Shown here piece after piece: positions 50,046 to 59,097 of a DNA stretch of 64,000 nucleotides. The notes under the pieces were generated by a model, which did not search any database, was not told the origin of the DNA, and saw nothing but the letters and a program-made list of their open reading frames with translations. Each line of letters begins with the position of its first letter. Positions within the stretch are counted from its first letter, which is position 1. This stretch comes from Alphaproteobacteria bacterium (GTDB lineage: Bacteria > Pseudomonadota > Alphaproteobacteria > TMED109): positions 38,583 to 102,582 of the forward strand of contig JAJDZX010000015.1 of NCBI GenBank assembly GCA_022824395.1, in the 5' to 3' direction. A program made the position numbers and the translations under genes.

Positions 50046-51389
50046 ATGTCACGCATGTCAGCCTTCCTTCGTGGAACCGCGACCTTCATCTTCCTGCTCG
50101 CCATCTGCCATTTGGCGGCGGCGCAGGAAGGGCCCCTCGAGATCGACATCACCGAGGGCCGGATCGAGCCGGTGCCGTTTGCGCTGACGCTCGATGTGGA
50201 AGGCAATCTCCTGGCGACGGACGCCGGCGACATCGGCGATATCGTCGTCAATGATCTTCAGAGTTCCGCGCTGTTCCGCCAGATTGATCCGGATGCCTAC
50301 ATGCAGCGTGCAGCGGATGCCGCCGAACAGCCGCGGTTCCGTGACTGGCGGATCATCGATGCCCAGGTGCTGGTGGCCGGAACGGTTCGCGACGGGGGCG
50401 ACGGGACGATCGAGGTGGCTGCCCGGGCTTGGGATGTCTACGGCGGTCGGGAGATGGTCGGTGTCCGCCTGAACGGTCCGCTATCGCTTGCGCGGCGGAT
50501 GGCGCACGTGCTTGCCGACCGCATCTACTCCCGGGTGACCGGAGAGCCCGGATATTTCGATACGCGCATCCTGTATGTGGCCGAGTCGGGACCGGCGACA
50601 GAGCGCGTCAAGCGGCTCGCGATCATGGACCAGGATGGGGCCAACCAACGGTATCTCACCGACGGGTCACACCTGGTCCTGACACCGCGCTTTTCACCCG
50701 ACGGGAAAGGGGCGCTCTACTTCAGCTACCAGGGTCGCGAGCCGAGCGTCTTCCGGTACGACCTCGACGCAGACAGAAGCGAGGCACTGGGTCAGTTCTC
50801 GGGCATGACGTTCGCGCCTCGGTTCCACCCGGAGGGGTCGGAAGTCGCCATGTCGCTGGCTCGCGATGGGGTGACCAACGTCTTCACCCTTGACCTCGAG
50901 ACCGGAGACCTCACGCAGCTGACCCGAGGCCGGGCCATCGACACGTCCCCGAGTTACAGCCCTGAAGGCGACCGGATCGTGTTCAGCTCCGACCGTTCGG
51001 GGCGGCCGCACCTCTTCGTGATGAATGCGGATGGCGGCGTTGCCCGCCGGATCAGTTTTGGAGAGGGCAGCTACACCACGCCGGTATGGTCGCCTCGCGG
51101 GGATTACGTTGCCTTCACGAAATCGGTGAAGGGGCGCTTCTACATCGGCCTCATGCATCCGGATGGAACCGGCGAGCGGTTGATCGCCGACGGATTCCTA
51201 GTGGAGGGGCCGAGCTGGGCACCCAACGGACGCCTCCTGGCGTTTGCGCGCACCGAACCCCGCGCCGGCACCACCGACACGATACGGATTTACACCATCG
51301 ACATTACGGGAAACCGCGAGCGGGAACTGCCGACACCTACCGACGCTTCGGATCCCTCTTGGGGGCCGGATCAGGCGGCAGGGTCATAG
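50046..51389 (+). CDS. tolB: Tol-Pal system protein TolB
   Basis: TolB is a periplasmic protein that links TolA with Pal. The 447-residue sequence has a signal peptide (TATFIFLLAICHLAAAQ), an N-terminal alpha/beta domain and a six-bladed beta-propeller with repeats of the form LTDGSHLVLTPRFSPDGKG, LTRGRAIDTSPSYSPEGDRI and GSYTTPVWSPRGDYVAFTK. Length and layout are normal. In most genomes pal follows, but here the next gene is on the other strand and no OmpA-like gene is present. Confidence 0.95.
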   Translation: MSRMSAFLRGTATFIFLLAICHLAAAQEGPLEIDITEGRIEPVPFALTLDVEGNLLATDAGDIGDIVVNDLQSSALFRQIDPDAYMQRAADAAEQPRFRDWRIIDAQVLVAGTVRDGGDGTIEVAARAWDVYGGREMVGVRLNGPLSLARRMAHVLADRIYSRVTGEPGYFDTRILYVAESGPATERVKRLAIMDQDGANQRYLTDGSHLVLTPRFSPDGKGALYFSYQGREPSVFRYDLDADRSEALGQFSGMTFAPRFHPEGSEVAMSLARDGVTNVFTLDLETGDLTQLTRGRAIDTSPSYSPEGDRIVFSSDRSGRPHLFVMNADGGVARRISFGEGSYTTPVWSPRGDYVAFTKSVKGRFYIGLMHPDGTGERLIADGFLVEGPSWAPNGRLLAFARTEPRAGTTDTIRIYTIDITGNRERELPTPTDASDPSWGPDQAAGS

Positions 51390-51868
51390 CGCGCCGTCTG
51401 CCCGGCGAGCCCCGAGAGGCCATTGATCGTCTGATCGCCGGCCGCGCTGAGTCCGGTTGACCAGCAGCCCGGTGTACGGGCGGAGCCGGGTGGCGCGCGG
51501 TGCGCGGATCGAGGTGTTGTCGTCGTCTTCCCTGGATCCACTGGCTCTTGCGTCGTTTCGGCGCATGGCTCGAGGAGCCGTTCGAAGAAGTTGCCTGTGT
51601 CGCGGGGCATGCCGTCGGCTGGCACTTCGAGTGGCATTCGTGCAGGAACCAGCCGGAGCCCGCCGAAAACCGCCGCCTTGTAGTCGATCCGGTGGGCTGG
51701 GCCCTCGTTCTCGGGAACGGGCATGGTCGTGTGACGTGCGACAGACCGCGCGAATGCACGGTTCAAGAGAGTCCGGTCGATCGTTCGGTCGTGAATGTTC
51801 TTACCCATGCCGGGAGCCGCGCCCGCCGCATCACCGCGTCAACCGTTGCCCGCCGGCACCATGCGGTT
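51390..51868. other. 479-nt region between tolB and amidase without a recognised gene
   Basis: I looked here for pal and did not find it: no lipobox and no OmpA-like motif in any frame. A minus-strand open frame (51371-51808, 145 residues, starting MGKNIHDRTIDRTLLNRAF) does not resemble a family I know; its C-terminal third is low-complexity Pro/Thr/Arg. It could be a decayed gene or chance. Confidence 0.4.
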
Positions 51869-53158
51869 TCAGCAGTCCTGGGTCCGACGGGCATGGAACC
51901 ACTTGGCGAGGCGCAGGACGGTTTGGTCGTCCCCCTGCCGGCCAACGAGCTGGATTCCCACCGGCAGCCCGGCGGGCCCCACGGCGCCCGGGATCCCCGC
52001 GATCGGCACGTGGAGAAGCGTCCACATCGCTTGGAAGACAGGGCTTCCCGTCGCTGCGATGCCCCTTGGCGCTTCGCCCACGGCACTCGGGCAGAGAAAC
52101 GCGTGCCAGTCGCCGAAGACGTCATTAACGACAGCCCGGCACGCCTTCGCGCGGCTGCGCAGGGCCTCTTCCCGGGCCGCCGGCACGGCAAGACCGTCCT
52201 CGATCATGGTACGAAGCACCTGACTCATCTGATCTTTGTGGATCCGGTAGTTCTCGCCCAAGCTGCGAGTCAGTGCCGCCCTGAGGATCGTCGCGTGCGT
52301 GCTGAGCAAATCGTCGAACGCGGCCGGCAGCCGGACCTCGTCGATCTGCGCCCCGAGTGACGCGAGTTGATCGGCCGCCTCCTCGAGCGCGACGATGCTC
52401 GCCTTCTCGGCCTTCGACCACATCGGCGTGCGGCAGAGCCCGATGCGCGGCCGGCGGCCGATGCCGTCGGCCAACGCCTGCGGTGTCACGTCGTGAACGA
52501 TTGCGGAGAAGGCCGCCAGGTCGTCGAAGCTCCGCCCCATAAGGCCGAGTGTGTCGAAGCTTGGCTCCAGCGATAGGACACCAGAAAGATCGATGTTGCC
52601 GTGCGTCGGCTTGAAGGCGCAGACGCCGCAGTACGATGCCGGGCGGATTAGGGAACCCGCCGTCTGGCTGCCGAAGGCGAGCGGCACCATATAGTCGCCG
52701 ACCGCGGCTCCCGAACCGCTCGACGAGCCGCCGGGGGTATGGGCGAGATTCAGCGGATTCCTCGTCTTGCCCGGATGGTAGAGCGCGTACTCCGTCGTCA
52801 CGGTCTTGCCCATCATCACCGCGCCAGCGGCCTTCATCCTGGCGACGCAGCTCGCGTCCTCGAGAGGCCGTCGTCCCGCGTGGATCGGCGTGCCGCACTC
52901 GGTCGGCAGCTCTGACGTGTCGATGATGTCCTTGACGCCGAAAGGAATGCCGTGGAGCGGACTCTTCGGTCGCGTCGCGTCTGCCGCGCGTGCGGCATTC
53001 AACGCCAGGCCTTCGTCAAGATGTGCCCAAGCTCCGACCGACGGCTCGCGCTCGTGAATGCGTTCGAGACAGGATTCAACCAGTTGGACCGAAGAGAACT
53101 CACCGTTCGCCATTCGGGTCGCCGCTTCCGTCGCAGTGAGTTCGTACAGTTCAGACAT
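51869..53158 (-). CDS. Amidase (amidase-signature family)
   Basis: The 429-residue protein has the amidase-signature Ser-cisSer-Lys triad: Lys in PFGVKDIIDT (about residue 75) and the serines in PGGSSSGSGAAVGDYMVPLA in pieces. FGSQTAGSLIRPASYCGVCAFKPTHG follows in pieces. It should hydrolyse an amide bond, probably in the cytoplasm as there is no signal peptide. It is not GatA: there is no gatB/gatC, and the C-terminus differs. ATG 53158 is preceded by AAGGAAGCGGAG; an upstream in-frame start would not be family-like. Substrate unknown. Confidence 0.88.
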   Translation of the reverse strand: MSELYELTATEAATRMANGEFSSVQLVESCLERIHEREPSVGAWAHLDEGLALNAARAADATRPKSPLHGIPFGVKDIIDTSELPTECGTPIHAGRRPLEDASCVARMKAAGAVMMGKTVTTEYALYHPGKTRNPLNLAHTPGGSSSGSGAAVGDYMVPLAFGSQTAGSLIRPASYCGVCAFKPTHGNIDLSGVLSLEPSFDTLGLMGRSFDDLAAFSAIVHDVTPQALADGIGRRPRIGLCRTPMWSKAEKASIVALEEAADQLASLGAQIDEVRLPAAFDDLLSTHATILRAALTRSLGENYRIHKDQMSQVLRTMIEDGLAVPAAREEALRSRAKACRAVVNDVFGDWHAFLCPSAVGEAPRGIAATGSPVFQAMWTLLHVPIAGIPGAVGPAGLPVGIQLVGRQGDDQTVLRLAKWFHARRTQDC

Positions 53159-53525
53159 GCTCCGCTTCCTTGAGACCTTCTGCGAGGTGTCCGCGAAGGC
53201 CCCGATGGCGGTTCCAGCCGCCAAGACGGGGTCTGGCAGCCCGAGAGGCGTGCCGGCACACCTGGAGAGACCCCAGTGGTTTCGCGACTTGCATGTTCAC
53301 ACGCGCGAAACCGGGGGCAACATCGCAAGGACTTCGATCCGAAGGCCTTCCGATGACTCGCACCGGGACCGGGCAATTGGGCAGAATATCGCTGGCCGGT
53401 CTGCTCGTGCGGCCCGGCCCCACCCTTGAAGGCGCTCTGGAAGTCGGTAATGCCAGTGGACGCGGCGAAGCTGCCGCGTGCGCCGAGGCGGAGCGCACCT
53501 CTCCGTCAGCGCACGCGGTCGGTGG
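53159..53525. other. Intergenic region with a perfect inverted repeat
   Basis: No gene is recognised between the amidase and DUF4170 genes, both on the minus strand. The notable feature is GGTTTCGCG (53278-53286) with its exact complement CGCGAAACC (53304-53312), separated by 17 nt. It may be a terminator for the aceA-DUF4170 transcript or an operator upstream of the amidase gene. Confidence 0.45.
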
Positions 53526-53729
53526 TCAGATGCTCAGGCGAGCGGATTCTTCGACCACGGCAAAGCGGACACAGCATTCGCCCCGCGTCTGGTCTGCGAC
53601 CCGGCGCCAAGCAACCAGGGCCGCATCGCGATCCAGGTAGGGGCCCATTACGCGCTCGCTCCCGTTCACGAGCTCGGTGAAGGCGGTGTCCGTGTACTTT
53701 CCGCCAACGACCCAAAACCTCGTATTCAT
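53526..53729 (-). CDS. DUF4170-domain small protein
   Basis: The 67-residue protein matches DUF4170: RFWVVGGKYTDTAFTEL at the N-terminus and a predicted beta/alpha order ending VRFAVVEESARLSI. The family is common in Alphaproteobacteria and has no assigned function. The start has GGGAG upstream. It follows aceA by 28 nt on the same strand and could be co-transcribed with it. Confidence 0.88.
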   Translation of the reverse strand: MNTRFWVVGGKYTDTAFTELVNGSERVMGPYLDRDAALVAWRRVADQTRGECCVRFAVVEESARLSI

Positions 53730-53757
53730 CGCACGATCTCCCTTGGATTAATGCGCT

Positions 53758-55050
53758 CTACGCGGCCGCCTTGGCCGGCGCGCGAAATTGCGCGGCCTCG
53801 GTCGACTCGCTTAGGGCGGTGGTTGAGGACTGGCCGCCGCCGACCAACCTGCTCACGTTGTCGTAGTAGCCGGTGCCCACTTCATGTTGATGGCGTGTGG
53901 CGGTGTAGCCCTGAGCCTCGGCCGCGAACTCGGCCGCCTGCAATTGAGCATAACCGGCCATGCCGCGCTCCCGGTACGCCCCGGCCAGTGCGAACATGCC
54001 GTGGTTGAGGGCGTGGAACCCGGCCAGGGTCACGAATTGGTACTTGTAGCCCATGGCGCCGAGTTCGCGCTGGAACCGTTCCATGGTGGTCGCGTCAAGG
54101 TGGGCCGACCAATTGAAGGAGGGGGAACAGTTGTAGGCCAGCATCTTGCCCGGATGGTGCGCATGGATGGCCTCCGCGAAGCGCCGGGCCACGTCCAGGT
54201 CGGGCGTCGACGTCTCCATCCAGAGGAGGTCGGCATACTCGGCGTAGGCCAAGCCGCGGGCGACGCAGCGCTCGAAGCCCGTGCCTTCCCTCAGCCGGTA
54301 GAAGCCCTCCGCAGTGCGTTCGCCGGTAAGGAACGCGTGGTCCCGCTGGTCGACGTCGCTCGTGATCAGCTTGGCGCTTTCTGCGTCGGTTCGCGCGAGG
54401 ATGACTGTGGGCACTCCCGTAACGTCAGCGGCGAGGCGGGCCGCCAGGAGATTGCGGATGTGCTGCTGGGTGGGAACGAGGACCTTGCCCCCGAGATGGC
54501 CGCACTTCTTCTCGGAAGCGAGTTGGTCTTCGATGTGGATTCCCGCGGCGCCGGCTTCGATGTAGGCCCGGGTGATTTCGAACACGTTCAGAACCCCTCC
54601 GAAGCCCGCCTCGCCGTCGGCCACGATGGGAACGAGCCAGTCGATGCCGCCTTCGCCGTCCAGCGACTGGATCTGGTCGGCCCGACGCAGGGTATTGTTG
54701 ATGCACCGGACGAGTTCGGGCCCGCTGTCGCTCGGGTAGAGACTCTGATCCGGGTACATCGAACCCGACTTGTTGTTGTCTGCGGCAACCTGCCAGCCCG
54801 ACAGGTAGATCGACCGGAGACCGGCCCGCACCATCTGCATGGCCTGGTTGCCGGTGACGGCGCCAAGCGACCGCACGGGCTTGTCTTGTTGCAGCAGCTG
54901 CCAAAGGCGCTCCGCGCCCTGCCGGGCGAGGGTGTGCTCGACCCGAACGGTTCCCGTGAGCCGCTCGACGTCGGCGACCGCGTAGTTCCGGCGAATGCCC
55001 GCAAAGCGCCCGGACGGCGCCCGGGTGTGTCGTTCCATTGCTCCCTGCAT
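53758..55050 (-). CDS. aceA: Isocitrate lyase
   Basis: ICL splits isocitrate into glyoxylate and succinate, the first step of the glyoxylate bypass. The 430-residue protein carries the catalytic motif KKCGHLGGK (residues 181-189, nucleophile Cys183). It also has [21 protein letters not shown] in pieces, [27 protein letters not shown] in pieces, and a late NCSPSFNW active-site loop. The length fits the compact bacterial ICL. ATG 55050 has GGGAG nine nucleotides upstream. It is divergent from an ScfR/RamB-type regulator, with TTTGCAAA-like operator sites between them. Malate synthase G is encoded two genes away. Confidence 0.97.
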   Translation of the reverse strand: MQGAMERHTRAPSGRFAGIRRNYAVADVERLTGTVRVEHTLARQGAERLWQLLQQDKPVRSLGAVTGNQAMQMVRAGLRSIYLSGWQVAADNNKSGSMYPDQSLYPSDSGPELVRCINNTLRRADQIQSLDGEGGIDWLVPIVADGEAGFGGVLNVFEITRAYIEAGAAGIHIEDQLASEKKCGHLGGKVLVPTQQHIRNLLAARLAADVTGVPTVILARTDAESAKLITSDVDQRDHAFLTGERTAEGFYRLREGTGFERCVARGLAYAEYADLLWMETSTPDLDVARRFAEAIHAHHPGKMLAYNCSPSFNWSAHLDATTMERFQRELGAMGYKYQFVTLAGFHALNHGMFALAGAYRERGMAGYAQLQAAEFAAEAQGYTATRHQHEVGTGYYDNVSRLVGGGQSSTTALSESTEAAQFRAPAKAAA

Positions 55051-55221
55051 CGATCAAGTCTCCCTTTCCAGCTGCCACTGGAACCGCCATCTACGGCCAA
55101 CCTAATTGACAAAAAAGGGATCCGTCCATACCATTCGGAATGTAAAAGGGTCATCGGGTGAATTTTGCAAATTTGGTGTTTGTGAAGTAGTAAATTGTGA
55201 AAAACCCTGGAGCCACGGACA
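55051..55221. promoter_or_regulatory. aceA-scfR intergenic control region with TTTGCAAA-type sites
   Basis: This is an AT-rich stretch between divergent genes. TTTGCAAA at 55164-55171 is an exact match to the half-site reported for ScfR-type regulators (PccR) and to the core of RamB sites. Related sequences TTTGTGAA (55179-55186) and ATTGTGAA (55194-55201) follow with a constant 15-nt spacing, so the three lie close to the scfR start. AATTGACA at 55104 onward could be a -35 element. Confidence 0.55.
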
Positions 55222-56676
55222 ATGCCGTCGACCGACCGATCCGTAGAGCGAAAAGTGCTGCTAGGGCACAAGATCCGGCGGTTTCGCGAGGACCTCTCCC
55301 TCAAGCAGACCGAGATGGCGGAGCAGCTCGAGATCTCACCGAGCTACCTGAATCTCATCGAACACAATCAGCGCCCGGTGACGGTTCAACTCCTGTTCCG
55401 TCTCGGCCAGGCATTCGATATCGATCTCAAGGAATTCGCCGAGGACGATGATGCGCGGCTCTATGCGGCCCTCCGGGAGGTATTCGGCGACCCGTTGTTC
55501 GGAGAGCGCCCGGTACGGGAGGCGGACGTCCGGGCCGTCGCGAAAGCCGGTCCCACCGCTGCCGAAGCCGTGCTTCGACTGTACAAGTCGTATCGGGAAC
55601 TGCGCGAGGATTCCCAGATTCTGGCCGAGCAGGTGGCGAGCCGGGACACGCCAGTCGGGACCGGCGGACCGGTGTTTCCGGTGGAGGAAGTCCGTGACTA
55701 CCTCCAGTCTGAAGCCAACCACTTCCCGGAGATCGAGGCGAGCGCGGAAGCCCTCTGGACCGAAGCCGAATTGGATCAGACGGATGTATTCGGCGGCCTC
55801 GGCAGGTACCTACAGGATGTGCACGGAATCGCGGTGCGCGTGCTGCCCGCCGACGTGATGCCCGAGACCACGCGCCGTTTCGATTTTCACCGCCGCCGCG
55901 TGCTGCTTTCCGAACTGCTTGCACCGGCGACGCGCAGCTTTCAGCTCGCCGTTCAGGTCGCCCTCTACACGCGCCGTGACCTGCTCGACCGTCACGTGGA
56001 ACGGGCCGATCTGTCGAGTCCGGAGGTCGAACGCCTCTGCCGGCTGTCGCTTGCCAACTACCTCGCGGCCTGCGTCATGATGCCCTACGGGCGCTTTCTC
56101 GACGCCGCCAAGGCCTTGCGCTACGACATCGAGATCCTACAGCGCCGTTTTGGTGCCAGCTTCGAGCAGGTCTGCCACCGCCTGACCACGCTCGGGCGAC
56201 CCGGTGCCCGCGGCGTGCCGTTCTTCTTCATCCGGGTCGACAACGCCGGCAATGTCTCGAAACGTCTCAGCGGGGGTGGCTTCCACTTCGCCCGGTTCGG
56301 CGGCACTTGCCCGCGCTGGATCGTGCACGACGCTTTTCGCATGCCGGCACAAATTCGAACCCAGGTGGCGGCCATGCCCGATGGCTCGCACTTCTTCACG
56401 ATCGCCCGAACCGTCGACCTGATCGAGTCGCGAACTTGGGAACAACCGCCGCAGTATGCCGTCGGCCTTGGGTGCGACATCCGGGATGCCGGACAGCTCG
56501 TCTACGCGGACGGACTCGACCTCGGAAACGAACGAGCGGCGACGCCGATTGGTGTGGCTTGCCGTGTGTGTGAGCGCCTCGACTGCCGGCAGCGGGCCCA
56601 CCCGCCGCTCAACTACCGGCTGAAAATCGATGAGAACGTGCGGCGGAGCACGCCGTTCACCTTTGCGCCGGCGTGA
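55222..56676 (+). CDS. ScfR/RamB-type short-chain acyl-CoA-responsive regulator (XRE + DUF2083)
   Basis: The 484-residue protein has an N-terminal XRE helix-turn-helix (HKIRRFREDLSLKQTEMAEQL in pieces, then SPSYLNLIEHNQRPVT, residues about 13-70), an IrrE-like middle and a C-terminal DUF2083 region with CRVCERLDCRQRAHPP. This layout matches short-chain fatty acyl-CoA regulators, such as RamB of Corynebacterium and PccR of Rhodobacter, which control glyoxylate-bypass and propionyl-CoA genes. It is divergent from aceA across TTTGCAAA-type sites, so it very likely controls aceA and perhaps itself. ATG 55222 has GGAG nine nucleotides upstream. The effector acyl-CoA is not known. Confidence 0.9.
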   Translation: MPSTDRSVERKVLLGHKIRRFREDLSLKQTEMAEQLEISPSYLNLIEHNQRPVTVQLLFRLGQAFDIDLKEFAEDDDARLYAALREVFGDPLFGERPVREADVRAVAKAGPTAAEAVLRLYKSYRELREDSQILAEQVASRDTPVGTGGPVFPVEEVRDYLQSEANHFPEIEASAEALWTEAELDQTDVFGGLGRYLQDVHGIAVRVLPADVMPETTRRFDFHRRRVLLSELLAPATRSFQLAVQVALYTRRDLLDRHVERADLSSPEVERLCRLSLANYLAACVMMPYGRFLDAAKALRYDIEILQRRFGASFEQVCHRLTTLGRPGARGVPFFFIRVDNAGNVSKRLSGGGFHFARFGGTCPRWIVHDAFRMPAQIRTQVAAMPDGSHFFTIARTVDLIESRTWEQPPQYAVGLGCDIRDAGQLVYADGLDLGNERAATPIGVACRVCERLDCRQRAHPPLNYRLKIDENVRRSTPFTFAPA

Positions 56677-56749
56677 GCCGTTTGCCGATGCCTTCCTCCT
56701 CGGCTCCGATACTCCGTTAGCGGTACCTGACCTGAGTCGGGGAAAGCAT

Positions 56750-56765
56750 CCGGGGCGTTCCCCGG
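56750..56765. terminator. Hairpin between convergent scfR-type gene and glcB
   Basis: CCGGGG-CGTT-CCCCGG is a perfect 6-bp GC stem with a tetraloop between two converging genes. No T-run follows on either strand, so it is a possible but unproven terminator. Confidence 0.35.
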
Positions 56766-56795
56766 TCCGCGACGGTGCCCAGACCGCTTCCGCCG

Positions 56796-58967
56796 TCAGG
56801 ACGGGTCAGCAGCCTTCCGCTCGGCGCGGCGGCGGTGGAGCACGGGCTCGGTATAGCCGGACGGCTGCTCACGTCCCTGAAGGACAAGCTCGCAGGCAGC
56901 CTTGAAGGCCGGGCCGTCGAAGGCGGGCGCCATCGGCGTGTACGCTGCATCGTCGGCATTCTGCCGGTCGACCATCCGGGCCATCTTGCGCATGGTCGCC
57001 TCCACCTCGTCCTGGGTGCAGATGCCGTGGTGCAGCCAGTTGGCCATGTGCTGACTGGAAATTCGGCACGTGGCCCGGTCCTCCATGAGGCCGACATCGT
57101 TGATGTCCGGGACTTTCGAGCAGCCGACGCCTTGGTCGACCCAGCGCACCACGTAGCCAAGGATGCCCTGCGCATTGTTCTCCAGCTCGGCGCGGATGTC
57201 GTCCGGCGACCAGTTGGGCCGGAGCGCCACCGGAATCGAAAGGATGTTGCCAAGCTCGGCTCGCCCGCGATCGGCAACTGCTTCCTGACGCTCTTCGACA
57301 CTGACGCGGTGGTAGTGGGTTGCATGCAGGGTGGCGGCGGTCGGCGACGGCACCCAGGCCGTATCGGCGCCTGCCATCGGGTGCCCGATCTTCTGCTCCA
57401 GCATGTTGCTCATAAGGTCGGGCATGGCCCACATGCCCTTGCCGATCTGGGCACGACCGCGCAGGCCGCAGGCGATGCCGACATCGACGTTCCAGTTTTC
57501 GTAGGTGTCGAGCCAGAGTGCTGCCTTCATGTGGGCCTTGCGGATCATCGGTCCGGCTTCCATCGACGTATGGATCTCGTCGCCCGTGCGGTCCAGGAAA
57601 CCGGTATTGATGAAGGCGACCCGGCGGCGCGCGGCGCGGATGCACTCCTTGAGGTTGACGGTGGTGCGTCGCTCCTCGTCCATGATCCCGATCTTGATGC
57701 GGTAACGCTCGAGGTCCAGCAAGTCCTCGACACGGGCGAACAACGTGTCGGTGAACGCGACTTCCTCCGGCCCGTGCATCTTGGGCTTGACGATGTAAAT
57801 GGAGCCTGTCCGGCTGTTCCCGTGGGCACGGTTGCCCTGGAGGTCATGGAGCGCGATCAGGCAGGTGAATACGGCGTCGAGAATACCTTCCGGGGCTTCC
57901 CCGCCCTCGCTGTCCAGTACCGCCGGATTGGTCATTAGGTGACCGACATTGCGATTGAGCATGAGTGACCGGCCCGGCAACACGATCTCGCCGCCGTCGG
58001 AACCGATGTAGCGGCGGTCGGGGTTGAGCCGGCGCTCCACCGTGCCGCCGGCCTTCTCGAAGCTCGCGGTGAGGTCGCCCTTGATGAGGCCGAGCCAGTT
58101 GCGATACGCCGACACCTTGTCTTCAGCATCGACAGCGGCGACGGAATCTTCGCAATCCACGATGGTGGTCACGGCCGACTCCAGCACGACGTCCGAAACG
58201 CCTGCTTGGTCAGTTCGGCCCACCGGATGGGTGCGGTCAATCGCGATTTCGATGTGCAGGCCGTTGTGGCAGAGCAGGACTGCGTCCGGCGACGCCGGAT
58301 CGCCCTGGTAGCCGACGAAGAGGCTAGGGTCGGCGAGGCCCGTCGCGCCGCCAGGCATGCCGGCCGCAAGGGCCCCGCCCTCCACGCTGTAGCCGAGAAC
58401 ATCACGGTGTGAGCCGGCAGCGAGTGGCACCGCCTCGTCCAGAAAGGCCCGCGTCCAAGCGATGACCTTCTCGCCGCGAGCCGGGTTGTAGCCGCCGCCT
58501 CGAGCGGCGTCCCCGTTCTCGGGAATCGCGTCCGTTCCGTAGAGCGCATCGTACAGGCTGCCCCAGCGCGCATTGGCCGCATTGAGCGCATAGCGGGCAT
58601 TCGTTACCGGTACGACGAGCTGGGGTCCGGCGATATGCGCGATCTCTTCGTCAACGTGAGAGGTCTCGATGGAGAAGTCCGGTCCTTCGGGCACGAGGTA
58701 GCCAATGTCCGTGAGGAACGCCCGATAGGCGTCCGGATCGACCGGCTGCCCGCGATGGGTCTTGTGCCAGGCGTCGATCTTCGCCTGCAACGCCTCTCGA
58801 CGGGCAAGGAGATCACGATTGACCGGCGCAAGGTCGTGCAACAGGGCGTCGAAATCTCGCCAGAACGCGTCGCTCGCGAGGCCTAGACCCGGCATTACCT
58901 CGTTTTCGACGAAGGCGTGCAGTTCGGCGGCGACCTGGCTTCGTCCCACTCGCACTCTCTCGACCAT
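56796..58967 (-). CDS. glcB: Malate synthase G
   Basis: GlcB condenses glyoxylate with acetyl-CoA to make malate, completing the glyoxylate bypass with ICL. The 723-residue length and sequence fit isoform G. Visible are [22 protein letters not shown] in pieces, [49 protein letters not shown] and [21 protein letters not shown] in pieces, which carry the catalytic Arg/Glu/Asp sites. The C-terminus has the late domain with the catalytic Asp region ([22 protein letters not shown] in pieces). It converges with the regulator gene. Confidence 0.97.
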   Translation of the reverse strand: MVERVRVGRSQVAAELHAFVENEVMPGLGLASDAFWRDFDALLHDLAPVNRDLLARREALQAKIDAWHKTHRGQPVDPDAYRAFLTDIGYLVPEGPDFSIETSHVDEEIAHIAGPQLVVPVTNARYALNAANARWGSLYDALYGTDAIPENGDAARGGGYNPARGEKVIAWTRAFLDEAVPLAAGSHRDVLGYSVEGGALAAGMPGGATGLADPSLFVGYQGDPASPDAVLLCHNGLHIEIAIDRTHPVGRTDQAGVSDVVLESAVTTIVDCEDSVAAVDAEDKVSAYRNWLGLIKGDLTASFEKAGGTVERRLNPDRRYIGSDGGEIVLPGRSLMLNRNVGHLMTNPAVLDSEGGEAPEGILDAVFTCLIALHDLQGNRAHGNSRTGSIYIVKPKMHGPEEVAFTDTLFARVEDLLDLERYRIKIGIMDEERRTTVNLKECIRAARRRVAFINTGFLDRTGDEIHTSMEAGPMIRKAHMKAALWLDTYENWNVDVGIACGLRGRAQIGKGMWAMPDLMSNMLEQKIGHPMAGADTAWVPSPTAATLHATHYHRVSVEERQEAVADRGRAELGNILSIPVALRPNWSPDDIRAELENNAQGILGYVVRWVDQGVGCSKVPDINDVGLMEDRATCRISSQHMANWLHHGICTQDEVEATMRKMARMVDRQNADDAAYTPMAPAFDGPAFKAACELVLQGREQPSGYTEPVLHRRRAERKAADPS

Positions 58968-59097
58968 TGGCTTCTGCGCTCCGAATTACGGGAGTTACCG
59001 GTCCAACACGAACGGTTGCGCGCGACAATCGCACGGCTGGCCCGGGAAGTGAACCGGCACGCCAACAGCCGGGCGTCGCCAGCGCGCAGCAGGTGCC

